A DNA stretch of 7,731 nt from contig CAZOGY010000150.1 of assembly GCA_964579305.1 (NCBI GenBank), positions 1-7,731 on the forward strand, read 5' to 3'. A program made the position numbers and the translations under genes. Positions 5,702-7,731 of this stretch are shown piece after piece (position 1 is the stretch's first letter; the number at the start of each line of letters is the position of its first letter). Source of the stretch: JBCBWG01 sp964579305 (lineage in GTDB: Bacteria > Pseudomonadota > Alphaproteobacteria > Rhizobiales > Hyphomicrobiaceae). The notes beneath the pieces are model-generated. The model did not search any database and was not told where the DNA came from. It saw nothing but the letters and a program-made list of their open reading frames with translations.

Positions 5702-7054
5702 TCACCGGTCATCTGCGTTGGTGGACCGCTCAGCGCGGCGCGCGGACCAGAATGCAAGCCGCTTCCTGATTTCGCGCTCAAACCCGCGCTCTGGCGGATC
5801 ATAAAATGTTTCACGATCCATTTCGTCGGGAAAATAACTTTGGCCGGAAAAGCCATGTTCGGTGTCATGATCGTAGATATAGCCCGCACCGTAGCCTTCT
5901 TCCTTCATGAGTGTGGTTGGCGCATTCAAAATATGTTTGGGCGGGGCGAGGCTTCCGTGCGCTTTGGCGGCGCGCATCGCAGATTTGTAAGCGACATAAC
6001 CAGCATTGGATTTGGGCGCGGTCGCGAGATAAATCGTGGCCTGAGCAAGAGCCAATTCGCCTTCAGGTGAGCCAAGAAAATCGAATGCATCTTTTGCCGC
6101 GTTGGCGACCGTCAGCGCCTGCGGATCGGCCAGGCCAATGTCTTCCACCGCCATGCGCACGAGCCGGCGCGCCAAAAACAATCGATCTTCGCCGCCATCG
6201 AGCATGCGGCACAGCCAATAAAGCGCTGCATCCGGATCGCTGCCGCGAACGGCCTTGTGGAGCGCCGAAATCAGGTTGTAGTGCCCGTCCTGGCCCTTGT
6301 CATAGAGCGGCGCGCGTCGCTGTACGAGGCTGGCGAGGCCGTCGGGATCGAGCGGCGGCTCGGTGTCGGACACGACCTCGAAAACGTCTTCGGCAAGGTT
6401 GAGGCATGCGCGGCCGTCGCCATCGGCCATGGTCATGAGAGCAGCACGCGCTGGTTGCGTGAGACGCAGGCTGCGGCCGACCTCGGCCTCGGCGCGCTGG
6501 AGCAGGTTTTCAAGGGCCGAGGCATCCAGACGGTTCAGTGTCAGAACCGTCGCGCGCGAGAGCAAGGCGGGGTTCAATTCGAACGACGGGTTCTCCGTCG
6601 TCGCACCGACAAGAACGATCGTGCCGTCTTCCATGTGGGGCAGGAAGCTGTCTTGCTGGGCGCGATTGAAGCGGTGGATCTCGTCGACGAACAGCAGCGT
6701 GCCCTGGCCGGCTTTGCGGCGCGTCTTGGCCCGGTCAAACGCTTTGCGCAGATCCTGCACGCCGGAAAAGATCGCCGATATTTGTTCGAAGGCGAGATTG
6801 GTTTGGCCGGCCAGAAGCCGCGCCGTGGTCGTCTTGCCGGTGCCAGGCGGCCCCCAAAGAATGAGGCTTGGCAGATGCTTTCGGGCTAGAAGGCGGGTCA
6901 GCGTGCCGTCAGGCCCAACAATATGATCCTGACCGGCGATATCGCTCAGCGTTCTGGGTCGCAAGCGATCGGCTAGCGGCCGGGTCGCGTCGTCCGGCGG
7001 CGGCTGGTCCGCCGGCGGGGCTGCAGGTTCGGGTGTGCCGAAGAGGTCGGTCAT
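5702..7054 (-). CDS. rarA: Replication-associated recombination protein A (AAA+ ATPase)
   Basis: RarA (also MgsA), the bacterial relative of yeast Mgs1 and human WRNIP1: an ATPase acting at stalled replication forks with SSB and recombination proteins. The product is 450 residues, the usual length. Motifs in order: PLADRLRPRTLSDIAGQDHIVG at 27-48 (conserved N-terminal box), Walker A GPPGTGKTT at 68-76, LLFVDEIHRFN with Walker B Asp124-Glu125, sensor 1 GATTENPS at 150-157 and arginine finger LLSRA with Arg167. The C-terminal oligomerisation region has YDKGQDGHYNLISALHKAVRG, then RLVRMAVEDIGLADP, NAPTTLMKEEGYGAGYIYDH and SYFPDEM. All catalytic elements are present. An N-terminal TDLF (2-5) recalls sliding-clamp-binding peptides. 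The ATG at 7054 is the natural family start but has no Shine-Dalgarno; a hairpin lies directly before it. It follows rplQ by 133 bases on the same strand. Confidence 0.97.
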   Translation of the reverse strand: MTDLFGTPEPAAPPADQPPPDDATRPLADRLRPRTLSDIAGQDHIVGPDGTLTRLLARKHLPSLILWGPPGTGKTTTARLLAGQTNLAFEQISAIFSGVQDLRKAFDRAKTRRKAGQGTLLFVDEIHRFNRAQQDSFLPHMEDGTIVLVGATTENPSFELNPALLSRATVLTLNRLDASALENLLQRAEAEVGRSLRLTQPARAALMTMADGDGRACLNLAEDVFEVVSDTEPPLDPDGLASLVQRRAPLYDKGQDGHYNLISALHKAVRGSDPDAALYWLCRMLDGGEDRLFLARRLVRMAVEDIGLADPQALTVANAAKDAFDFLGSPEGELALAQATIYLATAPKSNAGYVAYKSAMRAAKAHGSLAPPKHILNAPTTLMKEEGYGAGYIYDHDTEHGFSGQSYFPDEMDRETFYDPPERGFEREIRKRLAFWSARRAERSTNADDR

Positions 7055-7055
7055 G

Positions 7056-7073
7056 GGCGCGACTTTGCGCGCC
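7056..7073 (-). promoter_or_regulatory. Hairpin immediately before the rarA start codon
   Basis: A perfect 6-bp stem GGCGCG / CGCGCC with a 6-base loop ends one base before the rarA ATG, where a ribosome-binding site would be expected. None is visible. It may lower translation, or the mRNA may start close to the ATG. The rest of the spacer to rplQ (7074-7187) shows no clear terminator with a T run and no convincing promoter. Confidence 0.35.
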
Positions 7074-7187
7074 GAACCGGAAAAATGGAAGAGATGAGAC
7101 GCGCGGGAATGGGGGTTTACCGAGTAGGGAGTGTGGCGACTGCCAGCCCCCTATCCGGTTCATTCGACAAACCCCGGCACGCTGACC

Positions 7188-7622
7188 TCAAGCGCTTACT
7201 GATGCACCTTCGGCAGCACGTTCGGCTTCGACGCGGGCGATGTCGTCGGCGCCTTTGGCTGTCTCGTCACGGTCGACGAGTTCGATGACCGCGCGCGGTG
7301 CGCTGTCGCCGTAGCGGAAGCCGGCTTTCAGGACGCGCGTGTAGCCGCCATTGCGGTCTTTGTAGCGCGGGCCGAGCACCTCAAACAGCTTCTTGACCAT
7401 GTCTTCATCGCGCAGGCGGGCGGCGGCGAGGCGGCGCGCGTGAAGGTCACCGCGTTTGGCGAGCGTGATGTATTTTTCGACGACGCGGCGCAGGTCTTTC
7501 GCCTTCGGCAGCGTGGTGACGATCTGCTCGTGCCTGATGAGGGAAGCCGCCATGTTGGAGAACATGGCCTGGCGATGGCCGCTGTCGCGGCTGAAACGGC
7601 GACCGGCTTTGCGGTGTCTCAT
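7188..7622 (-). CDS. rplQ: 50S ribosomal protein L17
   Basis: Large-subunit protein L17 (bL17), which sits near the polypeptide exit tunnel. The 144-residue product begins with the nearly invariant MRHRKAGRRFSRDSGHRQAM and continues with NMAASLIRHEQIVTTLPKAK, the hallmark of bacterial L17. It goes on with EKYITLAKRGDLHARR, FEVLGPRYKDRNGGYTRVLK and AGFRYGDSAPRAVIEL. The conserved core ends near residue 120. The remaining Ala/Glu-rich tail (DDIARVEAERAAEGASVSA) is an extension of a type common in Alphaproteobacteria. The ATG at 7622 has AAGGG nine bases before it. rplQ normally ends the rpsM-rpsK-rpoA-rplQ operon, so rpoA is expected just beyond the right edge. Confidence 0.98.
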   Translation of the reverse strand: MRHRKAGRRFSRDSGHRQAMFSNMAASLIRHEQIVTTLPKAKDLRRVVEKYITLAKRGDLHARRLAAARLRDEDMVKKLFEVLGPRYKDRNGGYTRVLKAGFRYGDSAPRAVIELVDRDETAKGADDIARVEAERAAEGASVSA

Positions 7623-7681
7623 TCGTCTTTACCCTTGCGTTGTTTGGCGGGGAGGTTCTGCTGCCTCACCTCGCGTGGAGA

Positions 7682-7710
7682 CTGGGAGTTAGGAGTCTGG
7701 GAGTTAGGAG
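7682..7710. repeat. Two-copy 14-bp direct repeat upstream of rplQ
   Basis: CTGGGAGTTAGGAG occurs twice, at 7682-7695 and 7697-7710, one base apart. The copies are identical, and related GGAG-rich sequence flanks them. They lie in the presumed rpoA-rplQ spacer, about 60 bases before the rplQ start. They match no coding frame I recognise. They may be a slippage product or part of a dispersed small repeat in this genome. Confidence 0.6.
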
Positions 7711-7731
7711 ACCGGAGCCGGGACGTGATTG

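Noticed and set aside
6257..6926. Long plus-strand open frames opposite rarA
   Set aside because: They lie entirely inside rarA, whose protein is conserved end to end, and their translations have no domain signature.
7142..7180. Imperfect CCGG-based stem between rplQ and rarA as a terminator
   Set aside because: The stem needs a two-base bulge, and no T run follows on either strand.
1..7731. Mobile element, defence island or phage signatures
   Set aside because: No transposase, integrase, toxin-antitoxin, nuclease or long terminal inverted repeat is visible. Most genes are housekeeping or ordinary metabolic types.

Overview
The window is GC-rich bacterial DNA, most likely from an alphaproteobacterium. 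The best support is the L17 sequence (rplQ), whose N-terminal half and internal AGFRYGD block read like alphaproteobacterial L17, and the rplQ-to-rarA neighbourhood, which I associate with that class. I cannot place it below class from sequence alone. Seven protein-coding genes fill almost the whole window. I see no tRNA, rRNA, CRISPR array, insertion sequence or phage gene.

Left part (1-2329, minus strand): a complete NADP-type glutamate dehydrogenase (gdhA) with all catalytic residues. Upstream of it on the same strand is a classical short-chain dehydrogenase/reductase (SDR) of the carbonyl-reductase-like type. They are separated by 180 bases, so gdhA probably has its own promoter. A 189-base spacer then separates the SDR gene from a divergent EamA-type drug/metabolite transporter (2519-3415, plus strand). 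This spacer holds both translation starts and some inverted repeats.

Middle (about 3482-5221, plus strand): a large uncharacterised protein. I read it as an N-terminal region resembling the double helical repeat of Clp N-terminal domains, an acidic low-complexity linker with a probable coiled coil, and a C-terminal DUF4332 helix-hairpin-helix-like domain. No ATPase module is present. It is the least ordinary gene here. It ends six bases from the end of the convergent gene to its right.

Right part (5228-7731, minus strand): reading leftwards, rplQ (ribosomal protein L17), rarA (AAA+ replication-fork maintenance ATPase) and a small DCC-family (DUF393) thiol-disulfide oxidoreductase-like protein 48 bases after rarA. 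rplQ is normally the last gene of the ribosomal-protein/rpoA operon. rpoA itself is not visible in the 109 bases upstream, which instead carry a short tandem repeat.

Most of the window is conserved housekeeping and metabolic sequence. The observations worth following are the Clp-N-like/DUF4332 protein, a start-proximal hairpin at rarA, a hairpin in front of the SDR ribosome-binding site, and a few short repeats.
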